The notes beneath the pieces were generated by a model. It was not told where the DNA came from. It saw only the letters and a list, made by a program, of their open reading frames with translations, and made no database searches. Below, one piece after another: positions 32,347-43,885 of a stretch of 64,000 nt of DNA. The DNA comes from Cliona cf. orientalis (taxonomy: Eukaryota; Porifera; Demospongiae; Clionaida; Clionaidae), in NCBI GenBank assembly GCA_963930775.1, contig OZ005689.1:31463235-31527234 (forward strand), written 5' to 3'. Position 1 is the stretch's first letter. The number at the start of each line of letters is the position of its first letter. The position numbers and the translations under genes are program-made.

Positions 32347-34450
32347 ATGGCTAAGAGTGTACAGCCTCGGAAACAGTTGTCTCTGGTCAGCTTCATGACA
32401 ACAAAGGATGGTTTAAGCGACGACAAACGTGACGACCAGGGTGGGGAACCAAGCTCTAGTGACACCGATGAGATGTTAAGTGAACCAAGCTGTAGTAGTA
32501 CTGTACTAGAATCTGGATCACAGAGTTGCGATGTTGATTGCTGTAGCTTAATACGAGATAAACCCAACCAACCTACATCTAAAGATGTTTTATCGGGCAC
32601 TAAACGAATGCAAGGCTCTCAGGCCAGGTATGTGCAATCCAGTTGGTTTAAACAGCACTCATGGCTGAGCTTATGCACTAGCAGGCAAAAGTTGTTCTGC
32701 TTTCCTTGTGTTACTGCTGCGCGTCGTATCCTATTGGTTTTCAGCAAGAATGCTGAAGCTTCTTTTATTTCATCTGGGTTTTGCAATTGGAGAAAAACAT
32801 CAGAGAGTTTTAGAAACATGAAACAAGCCATGCATACTTTGAAGCTTTACTGAAGCTGAACAGTAGAGAAAACATTGCTTCACAGCTAGATAATGCATGC
32901 AAACAGGACCAAAAATTACACAGAGAGGCACTTATGAAACAACTTTCATCATTACAAGGCAAGGGCTGGCTGTTAGAGGTCATGATTCTTCTGAAGGTAA
33001 CCTATTTCAACTTTTACAGCTACGCTCTGAAGATGATGCTCAGCTTAGTATTTGGTTACGTGAAAAGAAATATTTTTCACCGGAAATTGTCAATGAGCAG
33101 ATAGAGCTCATGGCTAATAGTGTACTTCGTAGCACTCTTTCGGAGATTCACTCAACTGGTTGGTTTGCTATTATAGCAGATGAGGCAACGGACGTTCGTA
33201 AGTGTGAACAAATGTGTATATACATAAGGTGGGTAGACGACAGCTATGAAGTTTATGAAGATCCTATTGGTCTACTGAAAGTTCCCAAAACAGATGCTGA
33301 AACACTGTATACAGCTCTTCGTGATGTTTGTATACGGTGCATGCTTCCTTTAGAGAAATGTAGGGGACAGGCTTATGATGGGGCATCCAATATGTCCGGA
33401 CATATTTGTGGAGTAACTGCACGACTAAAACAGGAAGAGAGTGCCGCAGTTCATGTGCACTGTCTAGCTCATTCACTCAATCTTTGCCTTCATGTATGCT
33501 CACCCATTAGAGATTGTCTTCACTTGGTAATGGAGTTGGTCCAACTAATTAAATGGTCACCTAAACGAACATCTCTTTTTGAGCAGCTTAAGACGGAGAT
33601 GACTCCTGGTACACATGATCTGAGACCGCTGTGTCCAACAAGGTGGACGGTTAGAACAGGAGCTATTCATGCAGTAATTGTGAACTACTCGATCCTTTGT
33701 AAAGCTTTAGACGAGATCAGTACTACCGGTAGAGATGAATACACAATGAAGGCAAATGGTTTTTTACAGCAAATGGAAAAGTTTTCAACCTTTTTCGGGC
33801 TAAAGCTAGGGCATCTAGTGTTTAGTATTACTGAGCGTTTATCTTGCAACCTTCAAGGCAAAGATACAACCATTCAGGAGGCAGTGGAGGCTGCTAAACC
33901 TACGGAGTCATATTTGCAGAGATTAAGAAGCGATGAAGAATATGCCAAATTCTATCAGGACGTGCTTCAAACATCTCAGAATTTAACAGATGAGCCTGTT
34001 CTTCCCAGAAAACGAAATATTCCACGACGCATCAATGATGGAGCTGATCCTCACCAGTATGAAACACCAGAGGAGTTCCATAGACAACACTATTTTCAGG
34101 CTTTAGATGAAGTGACAAGTGAACTATCAAGACGATTTGATCAGCAGGATATCAAAATAGTTGCTGAAGTGGAGAAAATGCTTCTTTCTGCTGCATGTTG
34201 TGATAAAGAGTTGGTGGTTCCAGAGATAGTTCAGAAAACTTATCAAAAGGATATCCAAGTAGAACCGTTACAAGCACTACTGAAGCTTATTCCAGACCTT
34301 GTCTTACGTCATAAAGAGCTAGCTGGTATTATGATTAAAAAAGTTACCAGCATTCGAACACTGTGCGATATCATGAATTCAAATCCTGCTGCAAAATCAT
34401 TCTGTCCTGACGTTCATACTCTACTTAACAGTCTATATGAAGACCCCGGG
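32347..34450 (+). pseudogene. Second hAT transposase (DUF4371 type), frameshifted and missing its end
   Basis: ATG 32347 (MAKSVQPRKQLSLVSFM) leads into an acidic Ser-rich linker and the TTF-type finger (SWFKQHSWLSLCTSRQKLFC, FPCVTAARR). A frame change lies near 32830-32850, and a second, together with a small deletion, near 32940-32960. The DUF4371/catalytic region follows in one long frame: LAVRGHDSSEGNL, FAIIADEATDVRKCEQM, GQAYDGASNMSG, VHCLAHSLNLCL, CPTRWTVRTGAIH. The C-terminal region is recognisable to about VHTLLNSLY (34440). Then the frame runs about 65 residues into foreign sequence to TGA 34642. The dimerisation domain belonging to it is at 36693-36815. This hAT is a different family from 28837-32194, which sits immediately upstream. 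Confidence 0.87.
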
Positions 34451-36690
34451 GTTCGGCCAATTTTAATTCCAGCTGCACGCCCACGCACATTTTATGCATC
34501 AACATGCACTTGTAGGCGGGGACCAATGGGATGCAATCTTTGTACAGACAATAATTGTTTTACCGGGAAGAAGCGCCTTCCCGCCAAAAAATGGCCACAG
34601 AGTCCAGTTTTATCAAAAGTTTGTACGCTATTTACAAGCTGACTAGACAGAGTTAGCCTTCAAAACTCGTTTTTCTTGAAGAACTCGTGGGAATGAAGGT
34701 ATACGGAGTGCCAGAACTCGGGGCGTGGCCCACCCCAGAATCGTACAAAAATTCAAGTTGATAAAAACTAAACAAAAATCGAATAATGGCTGTACAAAAG
34801 CTGCCATCATGACAAAACTGTAAGTCCAATTGATATCATAACAGAGATACTGTTTTATGGATAGATATAGTTTGTTTTCTTGGATTTGAAGGGTAGCCAT
34901 CTGGTAAGGCAATCGTACACAAACGGTCAATTTCACCTAATTTTTTGAAGATTTTAGACGGCCATAATCCTCCACCTGTATAATAGAGAAACTTCTAAAG
35001 AAAAATATACGTTCATTCCAAACATTTTAAACACACCGGCGTGGCATAAAAACCGCCACCCCAAAATCGTACAAAAATTCAAGTTGGCCCCAGACACTTA
35101 CCTTCGTTTGTGTGCGTTTGCCTCCTTGTAGCCTGATCGACGACACTATTCAGAACTTAGAGTGACTCATAATAAATATCCATCCTACCTCTGACTGCAA
35201 AGCCTCTAAACCGCTAATCTGGACACTTTCACTTGGCTGTATGAGGGCCAGCATACAGTGACCTTCAATGTGCTGTGCACATTTTTGCTGATGTCAGCAG
35301 AAATTAAATTTTGGGGTCTATGTGTAGACTGTAAGTTGTATATGAAAAACTTTGAGACTACATCCAGAGTCCCTCACGAATACGCCGCCACAAATTCGAA
35401 CTAGCAGTCTGCACGCAGGGGTATGGATTTGGCCTGATTTGTTTACATGCACGCGCGCCGCAGCGTCCACGCTCGATTATGATGTCAGCACGAGTGGTTA
35501 ATTAAGTTCAATTAGTATCTCCATTGACTGTCTACGGAGCGCTCTTACCGCACACGCGATAAGTAATTGTTTTGCCAGGAATGGGCACTGTACCCGCCAG
35601 AATCCAGTCCAGGGTTAACAAAATCCAATCTTCAAGTTACCTTTCTGCACGGAGTTATACTACCCTCGGGCCACCCACTGTAGTACTGATGATAAGGTAA
35701 GTATACAGAGAGTTAGAAAGGTGGGAGTGGCTTTGCCCAAGACGAGCAAAAATCAAAGTTGGCAGTAAACATAAATTATCAAAAACAGGGGTATACACTT
35801 TATTATACAACAAAACTATACAGGGTATGACACTGAGAAATGTTTTGTATCTTCATGGGGTCCAGTAGTCCTCATCTGTCCTGTGTTGGAGCTCCAGGCC
35901 TCTGTTTAGCAAGAGTAGCATGGCCGCGAAATATCGCCAATTTTTCGATAATCGAGGGTGCTGTATCTCACTATCTGTAAGAAGTCAGGGTTATTCAGTC
36001 ATATACACACTTCTTTACATGCTTAACTAATGTTACATCCAGCTAAAACAGCTTCAGCTACCTTTGCCCAAAAACGAGCAAAAATCAAAGTTGGCCAAAT
36101 TGCTAGTTCAGCGTTTCTCGCGAAAAATCGGGGAAAGACTAAAAATTTACAGAAATACTGAACATCATCATCATACGAAAATATAATCTTACTTCTTACC
36201 TCGAAGCACTTATCCACCCTTCAGAGCCGTTCTTGCGAAGAAAAAACATGCTGATATTGTAGCTACTCCATTTCTTGCACACTCGCATGGTCAATTTATG
36301 ATGACGTAATCGGGTAAAGAAATATTGACCCCTGCGTGCAGACTGTAGGACACATTGACAAACTGCGCATGCTCCGTATGCACGTACAATATTGGGGCGC
36401 GCGGCTTGAGCCGGTTGACCTTCACCTGCCATGTGCTCGACTGAATAGGGAAATCCCCCTGCCCTGAAAGCGAGCTCGCTAGAGAAAGCGAACTGAGAGA
36501 GACGCAATAAGGATATCATCGGATAGTCCATGATCTCTTCTACGCTAGGTTCGAATTCTGGGCCCCAACAACCTTTCATGCGCGCTAAACATTTTGAAAC
36601 AGTCTAAACCGCATTTTCATCATCATTAATCATCATTACTCATCATTACTCATAATTACCTCATCGGTCGACCGATTCGTTTTTTTCTAA
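34451..36690. other. Foreign block splitting the second hAT, with a repeated motif at about 330-bp spacing
   Basis: The block separates the two hAT parts. It holds four related motifs on the + strand: CGTACAAAAATTCAAGTTG at about 34740 and 35067, and CGAGCAAAAATCAAAGTTGG at about 35745 and 36074. The spacings are about 330, 680 and 330. On the reverse strand each copy can be read as PT(L/W)IF(A/V)RF-like peptides, and a possible first exon starts at 36579 (MKGCWGPEFEPSVEEIM). A decayed reverse-strand gene with repeated exons is one explanation. The miniature element at 35405-36345 is nested here. Confidence 0.45.
35405..36345. mobile_element. 941-bp element with CAGTCTGCACGCAGGGGT ends and TAG target duplication
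   Basis: The left end CAGTCTGCACGCAGGGGT and the right end ACCCCTGCGTGCAGACTG are perfect 18-bp inverted repeats. TAG flanks both sides (35402-35404, 36346-36348). A 3-bp duplication and a CA-starting terminus suggest the CACTA/EnSpm or a related group. There is no intact coding region, so it is non-autonomous. Confidence 0.85.
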
Positions 36691-36692
36691 TT

Positions 36693-36860
36693 GGGACTCT
36701 GGACGTAATGACAGTTCCAGTCACCACGGCAACAGCAGAAAGGACATTCTCAAGCATGAGAAGGATTAAAACGTATTTACGTAGTACTATGACCCAAGAA
36801 AGACTGAATCATTCATTTAGGAACACAGGATGTTCATATTGCAACTCCAATTGCATGCAA
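36693..36860 (+). pseudogene. C-terminal dimerisation domain of the second hAT
   Basis: The + strand reads VMTVPVTTATAERTFSSM, RRIKTYLRSTMTQERLNH, the classic hAT C-terminal block, then loses similarity and stops. It is the missing end of the transposase at 32347-34450, separated from it by about 2.2 kb. Confidence 0.85.
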
Positions 36861-37071
36861 ATCTTAGCCTTTACAGTGTCTCATTAGTTAATATTATTCT
36901 CTCATTTGTTCCATGGTTCTAATATAACGTTGCATTCAAAAATTTCGTATCCGGGGCGACCGGAGGCCCCACCCATATTTGAAACGGCAACCGCTTCTGG
37001 TTTGGCGCGTGCGCGTCATTCTGTTCTGAGGTTCAGAGATCATCGAGACTAGACTTCTGCACAGCGGGACG

Positions 37072-38546
37072 ATGCCTGGCAAAGCCAAAACTGAGGAACT
37101 TTCAGCACAGACTAATGTTATAGATGCAGCAACTAAATCCCAAACTCGTTTCAAGAAGTATAGACGAGAACGTTGTAAAAGAAGTATGAAACAAAGATTT
37201 TGCATTCACAAAAGCAAATTACAAGAGTTGCTAGGAATGCAAATGGAAGTTAAGGATTGGAAAACTAAAGCTGACAAAATTCAAATGTAAGTATTAATTT
37301 TAATGAAGACTCGGAGTGGAGTCATGCCATGGGAATGGGTGTGCTTGAATAAGAATGATTACCCCTGTCAGAGTGCTGATTCAGAAGTGTAGCGTCCAGA
37401 TCATTGAGCCCATAGTCTTTCCCCCTCCAGGTCACAAAGACTTTTCTCACTTGTAGCTATAGCAGTTTGCCATCCAGGTGAAGAGCCTTAGTGCATTTAA
37501 TTTATCATTTTTTTAGTGATGGGCCAGTTTAACGCCGGCCCGGTAAATAAATACTTTGACAGCTGCAGTTTTTAGCATACATATCAGAAATTTATTTTTA
37601 GTGTTCCCTGAAGTATGAGCAAGTTGTGCGTTACTACAATGGTATAATATTGTGTACAGGGAATTTACGAAGCTTAAACATCAAGTTCAGCATTTGAGGG
37701 CAGCCAAAACGTGTACCAGGGCTACCATCTATCATAGCCGCCCACTGAAAGGAGACGAAACTCTACCTCCGCAGTGTAGAAAGCTTCTATGGGAAGAAGT
37801 TAATGGCGAAAAAGGGGTACAGCTTGGAAATGGTGTATTTGGTACCTGCTATGCTGTTGATATTATATGCCAAAAAGTCTATTTGAAGAGATTCCGTGGT
37901 GGTTCAAAATTTAAGCCATTTTTTTTATTCTGAGGTTAGAATCCTGTCCTTGTGCCATTTTAATCTTTCATGGTTACATGGTGCTTGTGACCAGCCAGAT
38001 TGCAGTGTAATCCTCATGAGTCTTCATTTGTACGATGGAAGCGATTTCAAATCTTTAACTATACACAAAGCTCTGGTTAATGCTGATTCTTATCAAATTA
38101 CCCCTCATAATTGGAAGCAGATATTATTGGGTATTACGTCTGCACTAGTGTACCTAACTGGCAAAAAAATTCTACATAATGATATCAAGAGCGATAACAT
38201 TCTAATAGAAATGCTACCTACTGACTATAGTGCAGCTCGATCAGCGTTAATCGACTTCAATAAGGCTTGTTTCGAGGAAGATGGTGTTACATACAATCTC
38301 TCAAACGAAGAAAAGAAAAAATATGCCAAGCACTATCCTCAAGTTGCTCCAGAAATACGCTGTGGTACAGGAAAACAGACTCATGCTAGCGATGTTTATT
38401 CTTTTGGGCGTGTACTACAGAAGATCAGTGTGGAACTACAGATTAGTGCATTGATTAAGTTGTCTAGCTTATGTATGAGTTCAATTCCTGACAAGCGTCC
38501 AACCACTACAGAACTAAACACATTTTTGGCTAATTTATTTCAATGA
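37072..38546 (+). pseudogene. Two-exon kinase-like protein, one-base frameshift in a T8 run
   Basis: Exon 1 (37072-37287) encodes a basic coiled-coil N-terminus (MPGKAKTEELSAQTNVID...). Its donor AT/gtaagt joins tgtacag/GGAATTT at 37661 in phase. The kinase domain shows a glycine loop (LGNGVFGTCYAV), KRFRGGSKF, then a frame change in a run of eight T at 37919-37926. It resumes at SEVRILSLCHFNLSWLHGAC. The catalytic loop reads LHNDIKSDNILI in place of HRD-x4-N (the aspartate is kept). The DFG position is DFNKA. VAPEIRCG and SDVYSFGRVL follow. DFN for DFG suggests altered or lost activity. The family (LHND.K..N, DFGKA) is, from memory, expanded in sponges and other invertebrates. If the T8 is a sequencing error the gene would be intact. 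Confidence 0.75.
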
Positions 38547-38705
38547 TATTAATTATACTAGAATATAGAGTCTTGATATTATTAGTGTTGTCATAATATT
38601 ATATTATTACTATTAATTAATTTTGTGGTAAGTGCATGTGAGTAGCAGAGCTGAGTCATCTATGGTATCGCTACATGTTAAGGGTGCCGGCCTAGCATAA
38701 CAATT

Positions 38706-38989
38706 TGCATGGCCAAAATGGATTTGGACTTCTGTCTTTGAATCTATGTATGGCCATAATAATATATTATATACAATCATGTTTCTGTAATGGAATTTGC
38801 CGGTATGTACATAAAAGTAATTAGTATAATATTATATGGCCAAAATGGATTTGGGCGGCTTCTGCCTTTGAATCTATGTATGGCCATAGTATCACATTAT
38901 TACAGTAATTATAGAGGGGACTATAAACTAATAATATTATGACCAAAATGGATTTGGGCTTCTGCCTTTGAATCTATGTATGGTCATAA
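38706..38989. repeat. Three copies of a 50-bp hairpin-ended repeat
   Basis: Copies at about 38706-38758, 38835-38887 and 38937-38989 share the core AAAATGGATTTGG...CTTC(T)GCCTTTGAATCTATG. Each is bracketed by TATGGCCA and TGGCCATA (or TGACCA/TGGTCA), so every copy has 8-bp inverted ends. The third copy changed both ends together (GACCA/GGTC). They follow the kinase-like gene in AT-rich DNA. Confidence 0.85.
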
Positions 38990-40380
38990 TTTAGATTGGT
39001 ATAGTATGGTATCAGCTAATTATAAGATTTTTATTGGAATATGAGCTTCTGCTGGCCTCCCAGTGCATGGTAATACTTATTTTGTATTGTTCAGTGAATC
39101 TGCACAATCATTGTCATGTATACATGCATGTGTAACGACCATTGCCGTTCGGTAAAGGTCACCTAAACATGAGAGCGAAGTGCTGAATATTTCCGTCTGG
39201 ATTCGGAGTGCGAGGAGGTGTAGTATGATATTGTTATTATAATAATAATTTTGTATAGCTGCTGTAATAATAATATTATTTGCATGCATGATTACCAAGT
39301 TGATCACTGCATGAGATGTTATGTCTTTATTATATACAACGAAAAATATTTTCAGAAAGTGTCGTTTTGTGTCATAACGCACCCGATTGGTCAGAACGGT
39401 AGGGCCGTGTGCAAAAAACATGGTAACCATGGAGCCGGAGATGCACGAGGCGCGAAGCGCCGCACGCTCGGCGTGGCCGGCCGGCCGGCCATCGATCGCG
39501 AGTTCGAGTACTCGAGTACTTACGAGCACAGCCTTGCATGAGGCCGGCCGGCCCTCGGCCTAGGCTGCAGTATAGCTAGCTAGCTATAGCCTAGAACCCT
39601 AATCTCTCGATCTTGCGCCGGCGCCAGCATCGACGCCGGTTTGAGCGAAGTGAGAACGTCATCGTTGTACTCGCAAGCTGGGCCCACCAAAGTCTCCGAC
39701 TTCTCGCATATCTATGCTTCTTGCAAAGCAAGACTGAAGAGGCGAGTTAACTGTTCGCTATCATACCGGTACTATAGTATCCATGCTGGAGTGGAGCTAA
39801 GTCTCTTGGCTCATTAAATTCCACCTGCAGTGAGGGGTGTGGCCTACAGATCCGTTTGTCTGCACATGCGCATACATTTAAGTGCCTCGTCTGTCTAGCC
39901 TTGTGCTAGGGAGTTTCTACCGCAGAACCTTTCCACTGTTCTCTTTTGAATGATATCCAAACCATTTTTCTCCCTGATTTGTGCGTAGCCAGTTCATTGT
40001 TTTTTATGTTATTCTGTGTGTGTGTCTGTGTGGCTTGCCACTCCCTTTCAGGGGCCAAATCAATAATCAATCAATCAATCAATCAATCAATATGGAGTTT
40101 CAAGCTTTAACAACATTGAGGAACAACCCTGACTATCTGAGTTGAGATACTGACTTGAATGGGTTCATATATTAAAACATCATGACATAAAATTTTATCC
40201 ATTTCTAATAATTATTGAATACTGTAACAGTCATGCTGATCCAAATAATTATAGTCAGCCCATGCATAATAATATCATTATTGTAGTGCATAGTTACATT
40301 GTTGTGAGATTATACATACTTGTTATTATTATACAAATAATAGTCATACAAGACTAATATTATATATATCTTTGTTGTAA
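38990..40380. other. Non-coding stretch with a palindrome-dense CpG segment and (CAAT)n
   Basis: 39443-39590 packs many short palindromes (GGCGCGAAGCGCC, GGCCGGCCGGCCGGCC, AGTACTCGAGTACT, AGCTAGCTAGCT). (CAAT)n lies at about 40062-40091. No gene recognised. Confidence 0.5.
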
Positions 40381-40519
40381 GTTACTAAGCAACCAAGTAC
40401 AGTAGAGTAGTGTTCAAGAGTTTTATAAAACTGGTTGTTGAGCAGTCACCCAGAGTACATGCCATACACTCTAGCCACAATCCAATTAGGTGTGCAGGAT
40501 TACATAATCCTACATTACC

Positions 40520-40645
40520 AACAGTGCTAGATACAACAAAATAGTTATCTGTCAGTGAGTGAGTGAGTGAGCAATATGAGCCCTTGCAGGGCTCATATTG
40601 CTCACTCACTGACAGATAACTATTATATAGTATCTAACAATGCAA
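40520..40645. repeat. Long hairpin, about 58-bp arms
   Basis: ATAGTTATCTGTCAGTGAG...GCAATATGAGCCC, loop TTGCA, GGGCTCATATTGC...TCACTGACAGATAACTAT. The left arm has one or two extra GTGA units. The similarity extends outward through (G)TTAGATACTATA-like sequence on both sides. No coding content. Confidence 0.9.
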
Positions 40646-40922
40646 TGAATATACTTACTTATTATTCAACCCCAGAGCTAGTTTGCAAATTCATGTATAT
40701 TTCTGGGAAATCTTGAATCTTGGGAAATGTTTGAAAATTGCACATGCACATGCATATGCAGGTTTGAAAATTCTTGGTTCTGCAAGAGCTTGGGTACGTC
40801 CTGGAAAATTGTAGAGTTTAACGAATATGAAAACTAGACATAGCACAAGACTTGAGTATGAGTGAAAAATTTACAGTTTCCCAGAGTTGCAAATGCTTGG
40901 AAAGTCATAGTTATTTTGCTGT

Positions 40923-41348
40923 GCAATACTGGTGCTGGTGGATGGCATAAACTTGGAAAATATCGGTTACCACTGTTGTTTGTCACTTCACAGTGTATGA
41001 GTCATCCAAGGCAACCACTCAACTAGGGCTAGTCTGTAACTTCTTCACAATCATCTTCAAATTCTTTGCAGCACCTCTCACTACCACGTCCTAGCTACCC
41101 ACGAGGGGGGGAGATGGGGATCGTTTAGTATAATAATATAACTCACTGATGTCCAGGTCTGGGATAGCAATACTGGTGCTGGTGGATGGCATAAACTTGG
41201 AAAATATCGGTTACCACTGTTGTTTGCTACTTCACAGTGTATGAGTCATCCAAGGCAACCACTCAGCTGGGGCTAGTCTGTAACTTCTTCACAATCATCT
41301 TCAAATTCTTTGCAGCGCCTCTCACTACCACGTCCTAGCTACCCACGA
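40923..41348. repeat. About 182-bp direct repeat pair
   Basis: GCAATACTGGTGCTGGTGG to CTAGCTACCCACGA occurs at 40923-41105 and again at 41167-41348 with only a few differences. A short spacer with a GGGGG tract separates them. No open frame runs through either copy. Confidence 0.9.
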
Positions 41349-41465
41349 CACATGAACACCTCCTTTAATTTCGACTTTATGCATGGCCCTTACTATTTAC
41401 AAAGAGAAGTGTACAAGGCTATCCACTACCCCCCCTCCCCCGCTTGTTCTCTTCCTCTTTTCTGT

Positions 41466-42150
41466 AGAAAGACATAAACTTGTAAACCGAACTCCGACTA
41501 TCTAGTAATTATATCTTGCATGATATCAATTGTATAACTGTCTCACCGTCAATGTCTATCTTGGTTTCTCGACATCCTCTCGTGAAGGTAGTCTTGAGAC
41601 TTGAACTCCTATGCCTGGTTCTCCTCAGTTGCCATAGAAGACTAGTTGAATGATTTCAATTCTAGAAATGTAACCTGGACTTCTCCTAAATTATGGTATC
41701 TTTGTGGTGACCATTTTCCATTGAACCCTCGCTACTGCTGCTGCTGCTGCTGTTGCTCTTGCTCCCGGTTTTCTTTCTAGGTTTTTTCATTGACTGCTAA
41801 TAAGAATCGCTTACTCTACAAAACAACCTTCCCACAGGATGTATAACTACTAAAACACAGGATGAATAACGTACTCCCGCAAGGAGTATAACTGACTTGT
41901 TGTTGACTACTGCGGGTATATATAGCAGCTGAGGGAAAGTACCTTGTAACTACAGCTATATGTACGCTATACCTGTGGTTTGACGTGGATGAAGATGAAC
42001 TTGCAATAGTGGTTTTTGGGCGTAAAAAGATGTAAACTTATAAACTTCTAGACTCAACTCTGACCATCCTAATAATTATATCTTGCATGATATCAATTGT
42101 ATAACTCTCTCACCGTCAATGACTATCTTGGTTTTCGACAACCTCTTGTG
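41466..42150. repeat. Second, older direct repeat (about 120 bp)
   Basis: TTATATCTTGCATGATATCA and CTCACCGTCAATG...CTATCTTGGTTT occur at about 41505-41590 and 42070-42150 at roughly 80-85 percent identity. Between them is a (TGC)n run (41736-41760). The role is unknown. Confidence 0.75.
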
Positions 42151-42499
42151 ACAGAAATATATATATAAGCTTGGAAGTCTTACTATCCATTTCTATCCTG
42201 TAATCAAAATTTTAAACAAATAGTTTCTGTTTGGCGATTATGTATACTAATATGACATTGAGGCACTAAATATATGTATGTGTAGATTCATCTCAATCTT
42301 TGAAAAATGCTCTATTTGATCAGAAAATAACATTCAGCAAGGCTTTTGGTATGTTAGTTTTAGTAACAACACAAGGAACCGGACGACAAGAAACGCATAT
42401 GTATGCTGTTAGTGGGTATGCCTGGAGATGAAGCAGGTCAGCAAATCATGTTTGCCGAAGAGGTGAGGTTCGAGGTATTCTCTAGCTAGGGGCAAGATA

Positions 42500-42779
42500 G
42501 ATATATTAGTTGGCTGTGAGAACAGTAGACGTCCAGTCCTTACGCTTCTTTCAGCAGCACGGACTTAAAAAATTTGGCCCCTATTTGCTCTTTTTCGCCA
42601 ACAGAGACTGCATACGACCATTTGTATTCTTTAAAAGTGCTGATGTACTCCTTAGTATCGAAGGTGATATTCAATGGTGTAACGTGGATGAATATGAACT
42701 TGCAATAGAGCTTTTGGTGGCATTACTTTTGCATACTAGTCGTGCAGTTCAATTTGAATCTTCATCTTATCTTCAGTGA
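42500..42779 (+). CDS. Hypothetical 3'-terminal exon
   Basis: An open frame follows a plausible acceptor (ATATTAG at about 42509) and ends at TGA 42779. It encodes QSLRFFQQHGLKKFGPYLLF and EYELAIELLVALLLHTS, an amphipathic protein-like sequence. I do not recognise the family. Upstream sequence with GAAGAGGTGAGG at about 42460 could hold a preceding exon end. The whole may be a gene relic. Confidence 0.3.
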
Positions 42780-42865
42780 CCACTGTGTAAGCTGATCTAG
42801 GAAGCACCTAGGAAGCACCTACACTTTAGTAGTGCAATGCTAGTATTATGATCATGATGAATGGA

Positions 42866-42952
42866 GACAAACTACCAACAAATCAGTTACATGACATTAA
42901 TTGGGGTGCAGTCGACCATGCATCTTGTGCACCCCAATTAATGTCATGTAAC
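42866..42952. repeat. Hairpin with 26-bp arms
   Basis: AGTTACATGACATTAATTGG...GTGCA, a 15-base loop, then TGCACCCC...ACATGACATTAAT-type inverse, followed by ACTATGTGTGTATGTATATA. A weaker relative, with TTAGTTGCACGA/TCGTGCAACTA and the same ACTATTATGTACGTATATA tail, is at about 46470-46530 inside an intron of the Plavaka-like gene. Confidence 0.85.
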
Positions 42953-43885
42953 TACTATGTGTGTATGTATATATGCTGGTATCTGTTTTGCACATACGTT
43001 GTAAACTCTATATGTCCAGTGTGTATACGTACCTACCCAAGTACTGGCTACTATGTATGGGCTGGCCAACACATGCACATACTTCACAAGCCCCCAGATT
43101 GTATTTTTCTCTCATAATGGCAATACTTGTTAGAATACGTTCATCATCTGCCATTATATATAGTGGATTGACTGGATCTAGTTATTATTACCCTTGCATT
43201 CATTCTTCATTCCCGGGGGAGGAAATAATGTATTGGTGCTTCGGTAACCACAAGCATATATCTTGGTATTTGTATTGATGTACTTATTTTCTCAAAATAT
43301 AGGGGGGGGGGACCCCACTGGCCTGGACAGTAATATCTTTCTTTTTATTCCATACTACGGAATAGAATAGAACCTTTACCCATTCTTGTACACTGTGGAG
43401 GTGTTTAATGGAGAGATGGGTGCATGTGGTCCCGATTGCTCTTCTGACAGATCTAGTCAATCTACGTTTGCCCTTAAGGCGCATGCACGTGCATGTCATT
43501 AAGCGCGAGAGACGCCTTAAGGCGCAAGCGCCATTATTGCTGTGCTATAGCCGCGCCCATCATTCCATACACAGCCAAAAACTTGGATCCGTTTCGATAT
43601 CGAACACGGTACTGGTACTGAATGAACGCGATGCCGTTACAGCATACTGTAAAAATAGTTGTATCTGTGTCGACGGGTAGTACCAAGAATCGATATTGGA
43701 ACAACAGCCCGATACTATGGGCGTAGTCAGTATTGAACCAGGTCATTCCCACCACTGTGTCAGTATCGAACCGGGCCGGCCGTACGTATTACGTACGCTT
43801 TGGGCGCGCGCGCATTGCGCATTGTAGTTTCTGTGCAGTAAAAATGAAGTATACACTGATTATCCAATAACATAAAAATGTCTTA
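42953..43885. other. Non-coding stretch downstream of the Plavaka-like gene
   Basis: Contains small GC-rich palindromes (GCGCATGCACGTGCATG, CTTAAGGCG) at 43470-43525 and CGTACGTATTACGTACG at about 43782-43798. No gene. If the transposase gene belongs to an element, its end should be here, but I could not match it to an inverted partner. Confidence 0.45.

Noticed and set aside
40923..41348. Direct repeats as LTRs of a tiny retroelement
   Set aside because: No TG/CA ends, no primer site or purine tract, and only about 60 bases between them.
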